A stretch of 48,645 bases of DNA, taken from JBDTVS01 sp040007095. GTDB taxonomy: Bacteria > Acidobacteriota > Vicinamibacteria > Vicinamibacterales > CAVVIG01. The stretch covers positions 1-48,645 of the forward strand of contig JBDTVS010000060.1 of the NCBI GenBank assembly GCA_040007095.1, read 5' to 3'. The notes below the pieces were generated by a model. It saw only the letters and a list, made by a program, of their open reading frames with translations, ran no database searches and was not told the origin of the DNA. Positions 34,019 to 42,353 of this stretch are shown here, one piece after another (position 1 is the stretch's first letter; each line of letters begins with the position of its first letter). The position numbers were made by a program, and so were the translations under genes.

Positions 34019-35578
34019 CTACGCCTGATCCCGGACGCCGCCGACGGCCGGAACGGAGCGGCTGCGCACATCCGACGGTTTGAGCAGGGCGCAGGACTGC
34101 GCGATACTCGCGCGATTGACCTTGCCTCGCGAGCTGCGAGGGATCTCGTCGACGACATACCAGCGCCGCGGGACCCGGTGGCCGCCGAGGTGCTGCAGCG
34201 TCCATTCGTACAACCCGCGCCGCGTCTCGGTGGTGTTCGGCTCGAGCACGACGGCGATGCCGATGTCCTCTCCTTGCAAGGCATCTTCGTAGGCGAACGC
34301 GCAGACGTCGACCGTGTGCTCGAATCGCTCCACCACCATATCGATGTCCGTCGGATGGACCTTCATCCCCCCTTTGTTGATCTCCTCGCGTTCACGTCCG
34401 GACAGGTGCAAGAAGCCGCCGTCATCGAGGAACCCGATGTCGCCGGTGACGAACCAGCCGTGTGAAACCACCTGAGTCGTCAGGTCCTCTCGACCGAGAT
34501 AGCCCTTCATCAGAGCGGGCGTATTGACCCAGATATGACCGGACTCGCCTCGCGGGCATTCTTCGGCATTCCCTGGAGGATGGGCGGTACTGCCGCTCTT
34601 TAGGATCTTGACGGTTCCACCCCAGATCTCGCCGACGAGTCCGTCCGCGGGGACAACTTCGGGAAGCGTCGTCCCCGCCAGCCAGCTGGCGGTCTCGGTG
34701 ATGCCGTAGGCATTCACGACCTGGTTCGTGCCGCTCCACTGCTGAATGCCCGTCCAGAGCGACGCCGACAGCGGCGCCGAGCCGCAGAAGACCCGTTGAA
34801 GGCTGCGCGACTGGGGAGGCCTGGCCGTCTTCAGTGCCAATCGCCACATCGCGGGAACCGACGAGAGACAGGTGATGCCGTACTGATCGATCAGCGTGCC
34901 CAACTGCATCAGCAGGTCGGCCTTGAAGGCCGGCAAGATGCACAAGTCCTGGCCCATCAGCCAGGGAAAGAGACAATTGCAGATCAGGCCGTGACCGAAT
35001 TGGGTTGGCAGAAGACACAGCGTGCGACTGAATCCGGTGTCACCGAGAGCGAACCGCAGGCTCATCCAGCGGGCCTGCAGGCTGCGATGCGAGTGGACGA
35101 CGCCCTTTGGCTGGTGCGTCGTCCCCGAAGTGAACAGGATGAGAGCGTTCTGATCGAGGGTGACCGATCCGGAGAGTGACCGGTAATCAAACGCCGGGAC
35201 CCGGCCGGGTGAGCTCCACGCCGGGCTCTCGGCGACGATGATGTCCATTCCGGCGAGCGGTGAAGAGACTTGGCGGTCGGGACTTCCGTCCCACAACGAA
35301 AAGCGCGGCCGAGCCGTCCGCGCAACGGTTTCAACTTCGAACGGAGTCAGGTGCGGATCGAGGGGGATGGCACATGCGCCGAGGCGCCATACGGCAAGGA
35401 GGTCGATGAAGAACTCCACGGTGTTGCCGTAGTGGAGGAACACCGAATCGCCGGCTTTCATCCCCAGGCTCTGGTAATAGGCCAGTCGGCACACGAGCTC
35501 GTGGCGAATCTCCTGCGGATGCCGCGTTCGTCCACTGAGCGGATCGACGAGAGCCCCGATTGTCAGACCTTCGATCAT
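34019..35578 (-). CDS. AMP-forming acyl or aminoacyl ligase
   Basis: A 519-residue adenylating enzyme of the ANL superfamily. The P-loop motif ILFTSGTTHQPKG is at residues 147-159, followed by NAYGITETASW, GWFVTGDIGFLDDGGFLHLSGR and the C-terminal PRSSRGKVNR with the catalytic lysine. It should activate a carboxylic acid with ATP and transfer it to a phosphopantetheine thiol, most simply the carrier encoded next. The substrate could be a fatty, aryl or amino acid. GAGGATGG precedes the ATG. It begins 177 bases after the RutE gene ends, the largest gap in the unit, so a secondary promoter is possible. Confidence 0.85.
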   Translation of the reverse strand: MIEGLTIGALVDPLSGRTRHPQEIRHELVCRLAYYQSLGMKAGDSVFLHYGNTVEFFIDLLAVWRLGACAIPLDPHLTPFEVETVARTARPRFSLWDGSPDRQVSSPLAGMDIIVAESPAWSSPGRVPAFDYRSLSGSVTLDQNALILFTSGTTHQPKGVVHSHRSLQARWMSLRFALGDTGFSRTLCLLPTQFGHGLICNCLFPWLMGQDLCILPAFKADLLMQLGTLIDQYGITCLSSVPAMWRLALKTARPPQSRSLQRVFCGSAPLSASLWTGIQQWSGTNQVVNAYGITETASWLAGTTLPEVVPADGLVGEIWGGTVKILKSGSTAHPPGNAEECPRGESGHIWVNTPALMKGYLGREDLTTQVVSHGWFVTGDIGFLDDGGFLHLSGREREEINKGGMKVHPTDIDMVVERFEHTVDVCAFAYEDALQGEDIGIAVVLEPNTTETRRGLYEWTLQHLGGHRVPRRWYVVDEIPRSSRGKVNRASIAQSCALLKPSDVRSRSVPAVGGVRDQA

Positions 35579-35755
35579 CCATCCTCACAGACGAATAACA
35601 ACGCGAGAGAGCCCCGCGCGAATCGGCAGGAGCGTCAAAATACGCAGGGTCGATTGTAGCCGCTCATCCGTTGGCTCCAGGGTGAGCCGCCCCGACCATT
35701 GCACGGCACCGATCTCTTGTTCGATGAGTGAGCACTGCTCGGGAGAACCCGGGCG

Positions 35756-36349
35756 TCACTCGATCCGACACGCCTCGACAAAATCGAGACGCGGCGCGCG
35801 CGGACGTATTGCTGAAGGATCGCCGTATCCGAGATTGACCAGGAAATTCGACTTCCACCGCCCGTCAGGGAAGAACTCGGCATCCACTCGATTGCGGTCA
35901 AAGCCCCCCATCGGACCGCAATCGAGGCCCACGGCCCGCGCCGCGAGCATAAGGTAGGCGCCCTGCAGGGTGCCGCCTTGAAAAGCGAGTCGCTCGCGAA
36001 CCGGTTCAGGCAACGATCCGAATCGCGCGGCGATCTCGGGCCGGGACGGAGACAGCTTCGGCATCAGCTCGAAGAAACGCGCATCGTAGGCGACAATCGC
36101 CGTCACCGGCGCTGCCATCGTCTGCTCGAGGTTGCCTTGATCGAGTGCAGGACGCAGTCGGGCCTTGCTCGCGGCGCTTTTCACGAAGACCAGCCTCAGG
36201 GGGTTCGAGTTGGCCGAGGTCGGAGGCCACCGAGCCAGCTCGTATATTCGATGCAATGTCGCGTCGTCGACCGGCTGGTCCAGCCACTTGCGATGGGTTC
36301 GCGCCTCGGTAAAAAGCACTCCAAGGGCTTCGTCACTCAGGACTGTCAT
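35756..36349 (-). CDS. RutE-like nitroreductase family oxidoreductase
   Basis: A 197-residue FMN-dependent reductase. EARTHRKWLDQPVDDATLHRIYELARWPPTSANSNPLRLVFVKS and MAAPVTAIVAYDARFFELMP match the malonic semialdehyde reductase RutE closely, as do length and LVNLGYGDPSAI near the end. In pyrimidine catabolism RutE reduces malonic semialdehyde to 3-hydroxypropionate, but no other rut genes are here. In this operon, 16 bases after the SGNH gene, it more likely reduces an enal, semialdehyde or double bond on the operon's intermediate. The family call is firm; the substrate is inference. Confidence 0.85.
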   Translation of the reverse strand: MTVLSDEALGVLFTEARTHRKWLDQPVDDATLHRIYELARWPPTSANSNPLRLVFVKSAASKARLRPALDQGNLEQTMAAPVTAIVAYDARFFELMPKLSPSRPEIAARFGSLPEPVRERLAFQGGTLQGAYLMLAARAVGLDCGPMGGFDRNRVDAEFFPDGRWKSNFLVNLGYGDPSAIRPRAPRLDFVEACRIE

Positions 36350-36365
36350 GGAGCTGATTCTACGG

Positions 36366-37532
36366 CTAGAGACCGCCCCTGTGCAGCTCGCGCACCAGTT
36401 CTCGCCCCAGCCACTGCATCGCGTACTTGTTGCCGTCCCGATTCCAGTGGCTGTCGGCCTTGCTGATGACCGCATCGGGCCGTAGACCCTTGACGCGAAT
36501 CGTCGGAAGCCCCTGCAACACCGCGTCGATGACGCGGCGGGCGGACGCCTGCGAAAAGGTGTAGCCTTTGCCGCCAAGCTCGAACATCGTTGGGCGCTCG
36601 GGGAGACCGCTGGCCTCCCACCTCTGCGTGATGAGCACGACGAACCTGGCCCCCTTCGCTTCACACAGATTCCGGATGCGCAACAGCAGCGCGCGTGTGA
36701 GCGCCGCCGCATAGGCGAGGCGAGGGCTTTCTGGAACGAGGTACGCGCTGTAGTGCGTCTTCTCGGTCTCGAAGTTTTCGAAGTTGAAGTAGGGCAGCTC
36801 CTCGACTCGCATCCCATGTCCTTCGGCCAGCGCCTGCATCAGCGAAGGAGCGCCAGGCGGAGGAACGGACGGGCGGTACGGCGGAGGCAGACGGGATTCC
36901 CATTCGCCGTCGGTGGGGTATCGCGCCACGCCCTGAACGCGACGGATCGCCTCCCAGAGGTAAAGACCCGGCGGCCGATATCTGACGAGCCAGGGAAGGT
37001 TCGGCCCCTTGAGTGCTGACCCGTCGAGCCAGAACGTCGGTTTCGGGAACCCATCTTTGGGGAGGTGCGTGGGAAACGTATTGTTCCAGAGGTCATTGCT
37101 CTCGGTGAACCACAGCACGACCTGCGTGGGACGTATCCTGTCAACGTATTCTTGCAGGGCCAGCAGTTCCTGATCCTGTCCCCATCCCAGGCTCGCGATG
37201 GACGCAATGCTGACGCTGTCGACCGAGTCTTCCGCCAGGGCGGTTTGCAGCTGGACCTCCGGCATGTCTTCAAACGCGGTTCCTGCGGATTCAACCTGTG
37301 AATCCCCAAGCAAGACGATACGAACGCCGGCGCGTGCATCGAAGTCGTGACCTCGAAATCCGAACTCGTTCCTTTCCCCAGGCCAGCCCCGCCTTCCAGG
37401 GCCGCCGTCGCCCGTCCAGCCGATGACCTCAGGAGACGGACGATTGGTCAGCCGCAACAGGCCTTCGCCAAGAGTCAGCGGCGCTATCACTCCGGCGACG
37501 AAAGCGGCCGCCGCGAACATGAGCTTACGCAT
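36366..37532 (-). CDS. SGNH/GDSL-type hydrolase (AlgX/DltD-like)
   Basis: A 388-residue protein with an N-terminal membrane anchor or signal helix (residues 4-22, LMFAAAAFVAGVIAPLTLG). The SGNH nucleophile motif is IVLLGDSQVE (residues 72-81, Ser78), the Asn-containing block is LWFTESNDLWNN, and the C-terminal catalytic pair is in KADSHWNRDG near residues 358-365. This topology resembles periplasmic acyltransferases such as AlgX, AlgJ or DltD, which O-acylate polymers using carrier or MBOAT-delivered groups. The start ATG at 37532 lies 22 bases after the acyl carrier protein gene. No MBOAT partner gene is present in the window. Confidence 0.78.
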   Translation of the reverse strand: MRKLMFAAAAFVAGVIAPLTLGEGLLRLTNRPSPEVIGWTGDGGPGRRGWPGERNEFGFRGHDFDARAGVRIVLLGDSQVESAGTAFEDMPEVQLQTALAEDSVDSVSIASIASLGWGQDQELLALQEYVDRIRPTQVVLWFTESNDLWNNTFPTHLPKDGFPKPTFWLDGSALKGPNLPWLVRYRPPGLYLWEAIRRVQGVARYPTDGEWESRLPPPYRPSVPPPGAPSLMQALAEGHGMRVEELPYFNFENFETEKTHYSAYLVPESPRLAYAAALTRALLLRIRNLCEAKGARFVVLITQRWEASGLPERPTMFELGGKGYTFSQASARRVIDAVLQGLPTIRVKGLRPDAVISKADSHWNRDGNKYAMQWLGRELVRELHRGGL

Positions 37533-37554
37533 CAAAGAGGCCGGCACACCCGCG

Positions 37555-37860
37555 TCAACGGGCGACGTCTCGATCGCTCTGCGCCGTCCCATTGCGTGTG
37601 CGTTGGAGATAAGCGGCGATCGCATCGATGGTGCCGAGGTTGGCGAGGCTCAGATCGGTCTGATGGATAGTCAGGTCGAAGGTCGCTTCCATCCACATAA
37701 TCAGCTCGAGAAGGGCGACCGAATCAAGCGCCCCGCTCTCGAGAATGACGTCACCGTCGTTCAGTGCGCGAGCATCGACATTTCGTCGGGCCGCGAGCGC
37801 GACGACCTTCTCGCGGATGGTACGTTTTTCCCCGGTCGGGTCGGAAACACTTGGTGTCAT
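37555..37860 (-). CDS. Acyl carrier protein 1
   Basis: A 101-residue carrier protein with Ser47 in ESGALDSVALLELIMWME as the phosphopantetheine site, and a closing helix IDAIAAYLQRTRN. It resembles the other carrier of this unit and DltC-type carriers, so the two probably arose by duplication or serve parallel arms. The ATG at 37860 overlaps the stop of the E2 gene by four bases. Translation right after an acyl-producing E2 suggests it receives the acyl group made by the 2-oxoacid dehydrogenase complex, instead of free coenzyme A. Confidence 0.85.
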   Translation of the reverse strand: MTPSVSDPTGEKRTIREKVVALAARRNVDARALNDGDVILESGALDSVALLELIMWMEATFDLTIHQTDLSLANLGTIDAIAAYLQRTRNGTAQSDRDVAR

Positions 37861-38975
37861 GGCTGATCCTCCGGACGGCTCAACGCGGTGATCGCCGCCA
37901 ACACCTCGGATCCGGTGAGCACACGGTGGTCGTAAGTGGCTCCGAGGATCCCGCGCCCATCCGCTGAGGGAGACGCGTGCGCGACGATCAACGCGGTCTG
38001 CGGGGCCAGCACCGGGATGTGCCGGGTGGCCTGCCAGCGAGCCATGCTGCTGAATCCGATCGTCGCCCCCGTCGTGTCGGACGGGTGCAGCCGATGGGCG
38101 AGCGCCTGCCGCTGCAGCGTCGTGAGCCGGGCGATGAATTGCGCGCACGTCAACGCCGCCGCGTCCGCGACGACCGCCAGGTACAACGTCGTGTCACTTT
38201 GCACCGTGAAGCCCAGGTTGACCGCGCCGTACATCCAACGCTCCTCGCCGACCAGCGTCGACGTCAGCCGCGGGTTGGCCGTGGCGATCCGGGTCAAGCG
38301 GTACGCCAGCAGCGCCAGCAGGGGATTGATGAGCAGACCTTCCCGCCGCTGGTAGTCCGCGGCCACCCGATCCCAGGCGGCCGCCTCGTACTGCAGCTCG
38401 ACGTACGCCGGCACCGCTTCCTGCCGCTGCCAGAGCACCGTCCGCAGCATGCCCCGTTCACCCGGCGTCAGCGCCTGCAGCGTCCCGGGCGCCACCGGCG
38501 GCGCGCCCCTCGGCGCGGACCGGGACGACGCGGCCGCGATCGGGACCAGGCCGTGGCCGTCGATATAGGCCTCGACATCGCGCGCGCTGAGGCGCCCGGC
38601 GCTCGCCGGCACGTCCACGGCGCTCAGCCCATATCGCTCCAGCAGTTGCGCCGCCTTCACGGTCGGGACCATCGTGCCGGCCATCGTGCCGACCAACGGG
38701 TCGTCCAAAGACGCGACATCCGGCACAGGGTCATCGATCGTCGCGCCCAGCCAGACGAGCACCGATCCCACGGCGACCACGTCCTGGACCTGCGGCACCA
38801 CCGCCAGCACCACCCCCGCCTGCTCGGCCTCGACGGCCACACTCGCCTTCTCGGTTTCGACCTCAGCGACGAAGTCGCCGGCACGCACGGCGTCTCCACG
38901 CTGGACCAGAAGGCGGAGCACGCGCACCGTGTCATCGTTGTTGTTCACGCGCGGCGCGTGCAGCGGGATCGCCAT
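37857..38975 (-). CDS. Lipoyl E2 acyltransferase of a 2-oxoacid dehydrogenase, altered active site
   Basis: A 372-residue E2 with an N-terminal lipoyl domain (Lys43 in VETEKASVAVEA), a peripheral subunit-binding domain around 95-140 (KAAQLLERYGLSAVDV to LSARDVEAYI), and a catalytic CAT-like domain from about 170. The catalytic motif reads YDHRVLTG at 348-355. His350 is kept, but the Asp of the usual HRxxDG is Thr354. The shorter length reflects a compact linker and trimmed core. It should take an acyl group from the E1 encoded upstream through lipoate. With no E3 gene nearby, reoxidation would need a housekeeping dihydrolipoyl dehydrogenase. The gene overlaps the E1 stop by one base. Confidence 0.85.
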   Translation of the reverse strand: MAIPLHAPRVNNNDDTVRVLRLLVQRGDAVRAGDFVAEVETEKASVAVEAEQAGVVLAVVPQVQDVVAVGSVLVWLGATIDDPVPDVASLDDPLVGTMAGTMVPTVKAAQLLERYGLSAVDVPASAGRLSARDVEAYIDGHGLVPIAAASSRSAPRGAPPVAPGTLQALTPGERGMLRTVLWQRQEAVPAYVELQYEAAAWDRVAADYQRREGLLINPLLALLAYRLTRIATANPRLTSTLVGEERWMYGAVNLGFTVQSDTTLYLAVVADAAALTCAQFIARLTTLQRQALAHRLHPSDTTGATIGFSSMARWQATRHIPVLAPQTALIVAHASPSADGRGILGATYDHRVLTGSEVLAAITALSRPEDQP

Positions 38976-41071
38976 CAGCGGGGCGCCTCGTCGGTGATGA
39001 AGGCGACCAAGCCCTCAAACAGCCGGCGCTCGTCGAGCAGCAAAGCCGCCTCGAGACTGCGCGCCGCGGGAATGGGGACCGGCGGCGGGGCAAAGCGCCG
39101 CACCCGCCCCGCCACGCGCTCTTCGAGCACGGTGGCGGCGAGCTCGGCGCCGAAGCCGGGCCCTCGCGGACTTTCCTCGACAATCGCGATCCGCCGTCGA
39201 TCCCGGAGCGCCGCGCACAGCGTGTGCGTCGGCAGCGGCTGGAGGAGCGAGGGCGCCACGATTTCCACCGACAGGTCTTCCGCCTCGAGCGACGCCGCGA
39301 CCCGCTCGACCATCTCAAGCATGCCGCCGTAGGCCACCAGCGTGAGATCCGGATCGGCCGCGCGACGGACGAGGGTCGGAAAGAGGGCCGCCCCGGGATC
39401 CGCCGGCGAGGCCCGCAACACCTCGTAGTCTCCCCGGTCTTCTGTGACGCCGTACAGCAGCTTGTGTTCGAAGAAGACGACCGGGGCTTCCCACGCGAGC
39501 ACCGCCCGTTCCAGAAGATGCCCCGACTCGTGACGATGACTCGGCGCCACCACGGTCAGACCAGGCACGGCGGTCATCAGCCCCTCGGGACTCTGACTGT
39601 GCGTCGGCCCATATCCGCGCCGGCCCCCACTCGGAGTGCGCACCACCAGCGGCACGGTCACACCCTCGAACATCGCAAACTTGACCGCGTGGTTGTAGAT
39701 CTGGTCCATCGCCAGGGAGAGGAAGTCGGCGAACATGATCTCGGCCACCGGGCGATACCCGGCGAGCGCCAACCCGATCGACGCTCCCACCAGGCCCGCT
39801 TCGCCGACCGGCGTGGAGAGGACGCGGTCAGGGAACTTCGTCGACAGCCCGGCCGTGACCTTGAACGCGCCCCCATACGGATCGTGCAAATCTTCGCCCA
39901 GCAGGATCACGCGGGCATCGGTGGCGAGCAGCCGGCACAGGGCCTCGTTGAGCGACGCGCGCACCGTCACCGGCGGCGTGACCAGTCGCCGCGGGCCGCG
40001 CTGATCGGCGACGACGGCAGGACGCACCGAAAACATGTGCGTCGGCACCCGCGCGAATCGCGCCTCTGGCGCTGATAGCGCGGTCGCCCGGATGTCATGG
40101 ACGAACGCCTCGTTGCGACGTTCGATGGTGCGCCTGGTCGCGGCATCGAGACGGCGGCCCAGCGCGCGCAACGGATCCCGCGCCCGGATGGCGGACAGCT
40201 CCCCCTCGTCCCGCAGGTCGTCGCCTTTGCTGTGCGGGCCGAGGCGCATCGTGTCGATCACGAGCAACCCCGGCGCGCGGGTCGCGCGCACGGTGCGCAC
40301 CACCTCCTCGACCGACTCGAAGCACCGCGGATCCGCATCGTCCACGCGCCAGGTGCGCAGCCCGAATGCGGTCCCACGGGCGAGCATGGACCCGCCGAGG
40401 GTGTCGGCCGTTCGTGTCGTTTGCGCGATGCCATTGTGCTCGACCACGAACAGCAGCGGCACGCGCCACACCGCGGCCAGATTGAGGCTTTCGTAGGTCA
40501 GCCCCTCGCCGAGCGTACCGTCGCCGATCACACACGCCACCAGGGCGCGACTCGCGCGCATTTTCCTGGCCAGCGCGAGGCCCACACCAATCGCGGTCAA
40601 CCCGCCCTGCACGCCATGACTATGAAAGTGGCGATAGACCAGGTGCTGGCTCCCGCCGACGCCGCGGCACACCCCACGCTCGCGCCCCAAGATTTCCGCG
40701 ACCAGCCCGTGAAACTCGCCAGAGTAGGTCAGGAAATGCCCGTGGTTGCGATGGTTCGACAACACGACGTCCTCAGGGTCATCCAACGCCCGCACCACCG
40801 CCATCTGACACAGCTCCTGCCCCAGGCAGGTATGCGTGGTGCCCGACAATACGCCCTTCGTAAACAAATCCAACAACAGCGATTCCGTACACCGAATGAG
40901 GTGACCGAAGGCGAACAGCGCGGCCACGTCCAGCGGCAGGCACGGCTTTCCGGCGGCATCGCGGTCGATGCCAGGCAGTCGCGCGCTGGGGTCTGCGACC
41001 GGACTCGGACACGCATCGCCCGCTACGGGGGCGGGAGCGACAGCAGCCGCGGACTCGGCCTGGGGGCTCAC
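38975..41071 (-). CDS. Fused E1 alpha-beta 2-oxoacid dehydrogenase
   Basis: A 698-residue fusion of both E1 subunits. The alpha half has HTCLGQELCQMAVVRAL, then GGSQHLVYRHFHSHGVQGG and the ThDP motif GDGTLGEGLTYESLNLAAVW at 183-202 ending with EHNGIAQ. The beta half (from about 372) has LGEDLHDPYGGAFKVTAGLS, VGEAGLVGASIGLALAGYRP and THSQSPEG. It decarboxylates a 2-oxoacid and reductively acylates the lipoyl group of the next gene product. It resembles branched-chain, acetoin and pyruvate E1s; the substrate cannot be read from sequence. The start is GTG at 41071, overlapping the stop of the hexapeptide gene (GTGA). Confidence 0.88.
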   Translation of the reverse strand: MSPQAESAAAVAPAPVAGDACPSPVADPSARLPGIDRDAAGKPCLPLDVAALFAFGHLIRCTESLLLDLFTKGVLSGTTHTCLGQELCQMAVVRALDDPEDVVLSNHRNHGHFLTYSGEFHGLVAEILGRERGVCRGVGGSQHLVYRHFHSHGVQGGLTAIGVGLALARKMRASRALVACVIGDGTLGEGLTYESLNLAAVWRVPLLFVVEHNGIAQTTRTADTLGGSMLARGTAFGLRTWRVDDADPRCFESVEEVVRTVRATRAPGLLVIDTMRLGPHSKGDDLRDEGELSAIRARDPLRALGRRLDAATRRTIERRNEAFVHDIRATALSAPEARFARVPTHMFSVRPAVVADQRGPRRLVTPPVTVRASLNEALCRLLATDARVILLGEDLHDPYGGAFKVTAGLSTKFPDRVLSTPVGEAGLVGASIGLALAGYRPVAEIMFADFLSLAMDQIYNHAVKFAMFEGVTVPLVVRTPSGGRRGYGPTHSQSPEGLMTAVPGLTVVAPSHRHESGHLLERAVLAWEAPVVFFEHKLLYGVTEDRGDYEVLRASPADPGAALFPTLVRRAADPDLTLVAYGGMLEMVERVAASLEAEDLSVEIVAPSLLQPLPTHTLCAALRDRRRIAIVEESPRGPGFGAELAATVLEERVAGRVRRFAPPPVPIPAARSLEAALLLDERRLFEGLVAFITDEAPR

Positions 41072-41718
41072 GCGCTAGATCTCGATGCGGCCACTCGGGA
41101 GTCGGCTCCCGGGCTCACTGTCGGGCGAGGGTTCGGCGGCGTGATCATCCGCGGCGTACTCGGAAACACCGCGGTGTCGGCCGGCACGTCCGTCATGACC
41201 ACCGCGTTGGGACCAATCGTCGCCCGATCGCCGATCGTGACGCCGCCCAGAATCACCGCGCCGCAGCCGAGCACCACGCCTCGTCCCAGCGTTGGTGCCT
41301 GGTTGCCGCGCTCCGCATTGATGACCCCGAGGGTCACGTTCTGCCGCAGAAAGCAGTCGTCGCCAATCACGGCGTTGGCGTGAATGACGATGCACGCCTG
41401 GTGGCCCAAGACCACCCGGCGGCCGATCACGGCCGTGACGGGCAACTCGACGCCGTAGTGATTTCGCACGAAGCGGAACAGGCTGGTGTAGACCCTCCGC
41501 AGCACGACCCGGAGCGGGCGCCACCGCAGTTGCTGCACCCAGGTGCCGAAGCGGTGCACGGCTAACGCACGAAAGCCTGGTTGTGTCCAGTCGCGGAAAT
41601 TCGTTTTCCAGTCCTCGTGGATGAGCCGCATCAAACACCGTTCCCTCTCGAAGAAGGTGCTGGCGGCCCGGACGTCGGTCGTGGTTGCAACTTGTTGATC
41701 AGTGTCTGCTATTTCCAT
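41068..41718 (-). CDS. Serine acetyltransferase-like hexapeptide acyltransferase
   Basis: A 216-residue protein. The N-terminal helical part (MRLIHEDWKTN at residue 30, PGFRALAVHRFGTW) precedes a left-handed beta helix with hexapeptide repeats: VIGRRVVLGHQACIVIHANAVIGDDCFLRQNVTLG and VVLGCGAVILGGVTIGDRATIGPNAVV. It is close to the serine O-acetyltransferase branch, but relatives in polysaccharide loci O-acylate sugars. It is the first gene of the ten-gene unit. The ATG at 41718 is used here; the Met at residue 30 (41631) is a possible alternative start. The C-terminal 25 residues are Pro/Ser/Arg rich. Confidence 0.82.
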   Translation of the reverse strand: MEIADTDQQVATTTDVRAASTFFERERCLMRLIHEDWKTNFRDWTQPGFRALAVHRFGTWVQQLRWRPLRVVLRRVYTSLFRFVRNHYGVELPVTAVIGRRVVLGHQACIVIHANAVIGDDCFLRQNVTLGVINAERGNQAPTLGRGVVLGCGAVILGGVTIGDRATIGPNAVVMTDVPADTAVFPSTPRMITPPNPRPTVSPGADSRVAASRSSA

Positions 41719-41822
41719 GTTCCAACTCGACTGGCCGGCCGCACGCTCTCGGCGGACATGTCTCGAAGATTGTCATTTTCAGCGTCGGTCTTGGTTCGCT
41801 CGTCACAAGCGGAAGACTGAGC

Positions 41823-41851
41823 CACATACACTACGCAAAACGATGAACCAA
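41823..41851 (-). promoter_or_regulatory. Possible sigma70-type promoter of the ten-gene unit
   Basis: On the minus strand, TTGGTT (41846-41851) and TATGTG (41823-41828) are separated by 17 bases, about 105 bases upstream of the first gene. The match to consensus is modest. The 17-bp direct repeats at 41859 and 41891 lie directly upstream, where an activator would bind. Confidence 0.3.
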
Positions 41852-41858
41852 TGGCTTC

Positions 41859-41907
41859 GCCGACTTACAGTTGAGTCTGTAGTGACTTGAGCCGACTCAT
41901 AGTTGAG
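41859..41907. promoter_or_regulatory. Pair of 17-bp direct repeats upstream of the ten-gene unit
   Basis: GCCGACTTACAGTTGAG (41859-41875) and GCCGACTCATAGTTGAG (41891-41907) differ at two positions and start 32 bases apart, close to three helical turns. They sit between the ten-gene unit and the small-gene island and could be tandem sites for a regulator. They are not part of any gene I can support. Confidence 0.5.
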
Positions 41908-42089
41908 CCGGCGTGGGGTCAAGGTAGAGTCTCCTATGCAAGCTCATGAAGAGGCGGCCGCGCCCTTCTCCGAGGCATCGATGCCAGCCCAGCCAATCCA
42001 CCTAGCTGTTCTGTATGACTTTACTATTGTTAATCAGTGGCATACTTTACCACCCTTTAACGTCACTACATCTCATCAGGAGCAATGTG

Positions 42090-42353
42090 ATGCGAGTCAG
42101 TATCAAACACGGCGGCACCTACTACGCGGACATCACACCCTCGTGGGCGGCGCCGCACAACAACGGCGCGCTGATCTCCTGCGGCCTCACCGCCGGAGAG
42201 AACCTCTCTCGGTACAGCCGGCGCGGGCTCGAGCGCGCGGGCACACCGGGCGCGAATCGTCCTGCGTCCGGCGCGGCGGCACTCAGTGCCGCTAATAATC
42301 TTCGCCACCTCCGTAAGCCGCAACCAATGGAGACACTACTCAATGGCAGGTAG
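42090..42353 (+). CDS. Small hypothetical protein
   Basis: An 87-residue product beginning MRVSIKHGGTYYADITPSW, with AGGAG seven bases before the ATG. An alternative start at 42015 would add a hydrophobic segment but has no ribosome site that I can see. No family is recognised. It overlaps the next small gene by 11 bases. It lies in an island of orphan genes and may not be expressed. Confidence 0.4.
   Translation: MRVSIKHGGTYYADITPSWAAPHNNGALISCGLTAGENLSRYSRRGLERAGTPGANRPASGAAALSAANNLRHLRKPQPMETLLNGR

Larger units (their letters stand above)
41719..42089. other. Intergenic region between the ten-gene unit and the small-gene island
   Basis: About 370 bases, lower in GC than the flanks from roughly 42000 to 42085. 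It holds the possible promoter and the direct repeats described separately, and probably the promoter of the plus-strand small genes. No convincing gene was found. Confidence 0.5.

Noticed and set aside
35756..36349. Pyrimidine degradation (rut) locus
   Set aside because: Only the RutE-like gene is present, with no rutA, B, C, D or F neighbour; the operon context points elsewhere.
31460..41718. Tetronate-type pathway (agglomerin or RK-682 like), because an E2-like acyltransferase and a carrier protein occur together
   Set aside because: There is no FkbH-like glyceryl-carrier synthase or KAS III-like gene, and the E2 here keeps its lipoyl domain and has an E1 partner.
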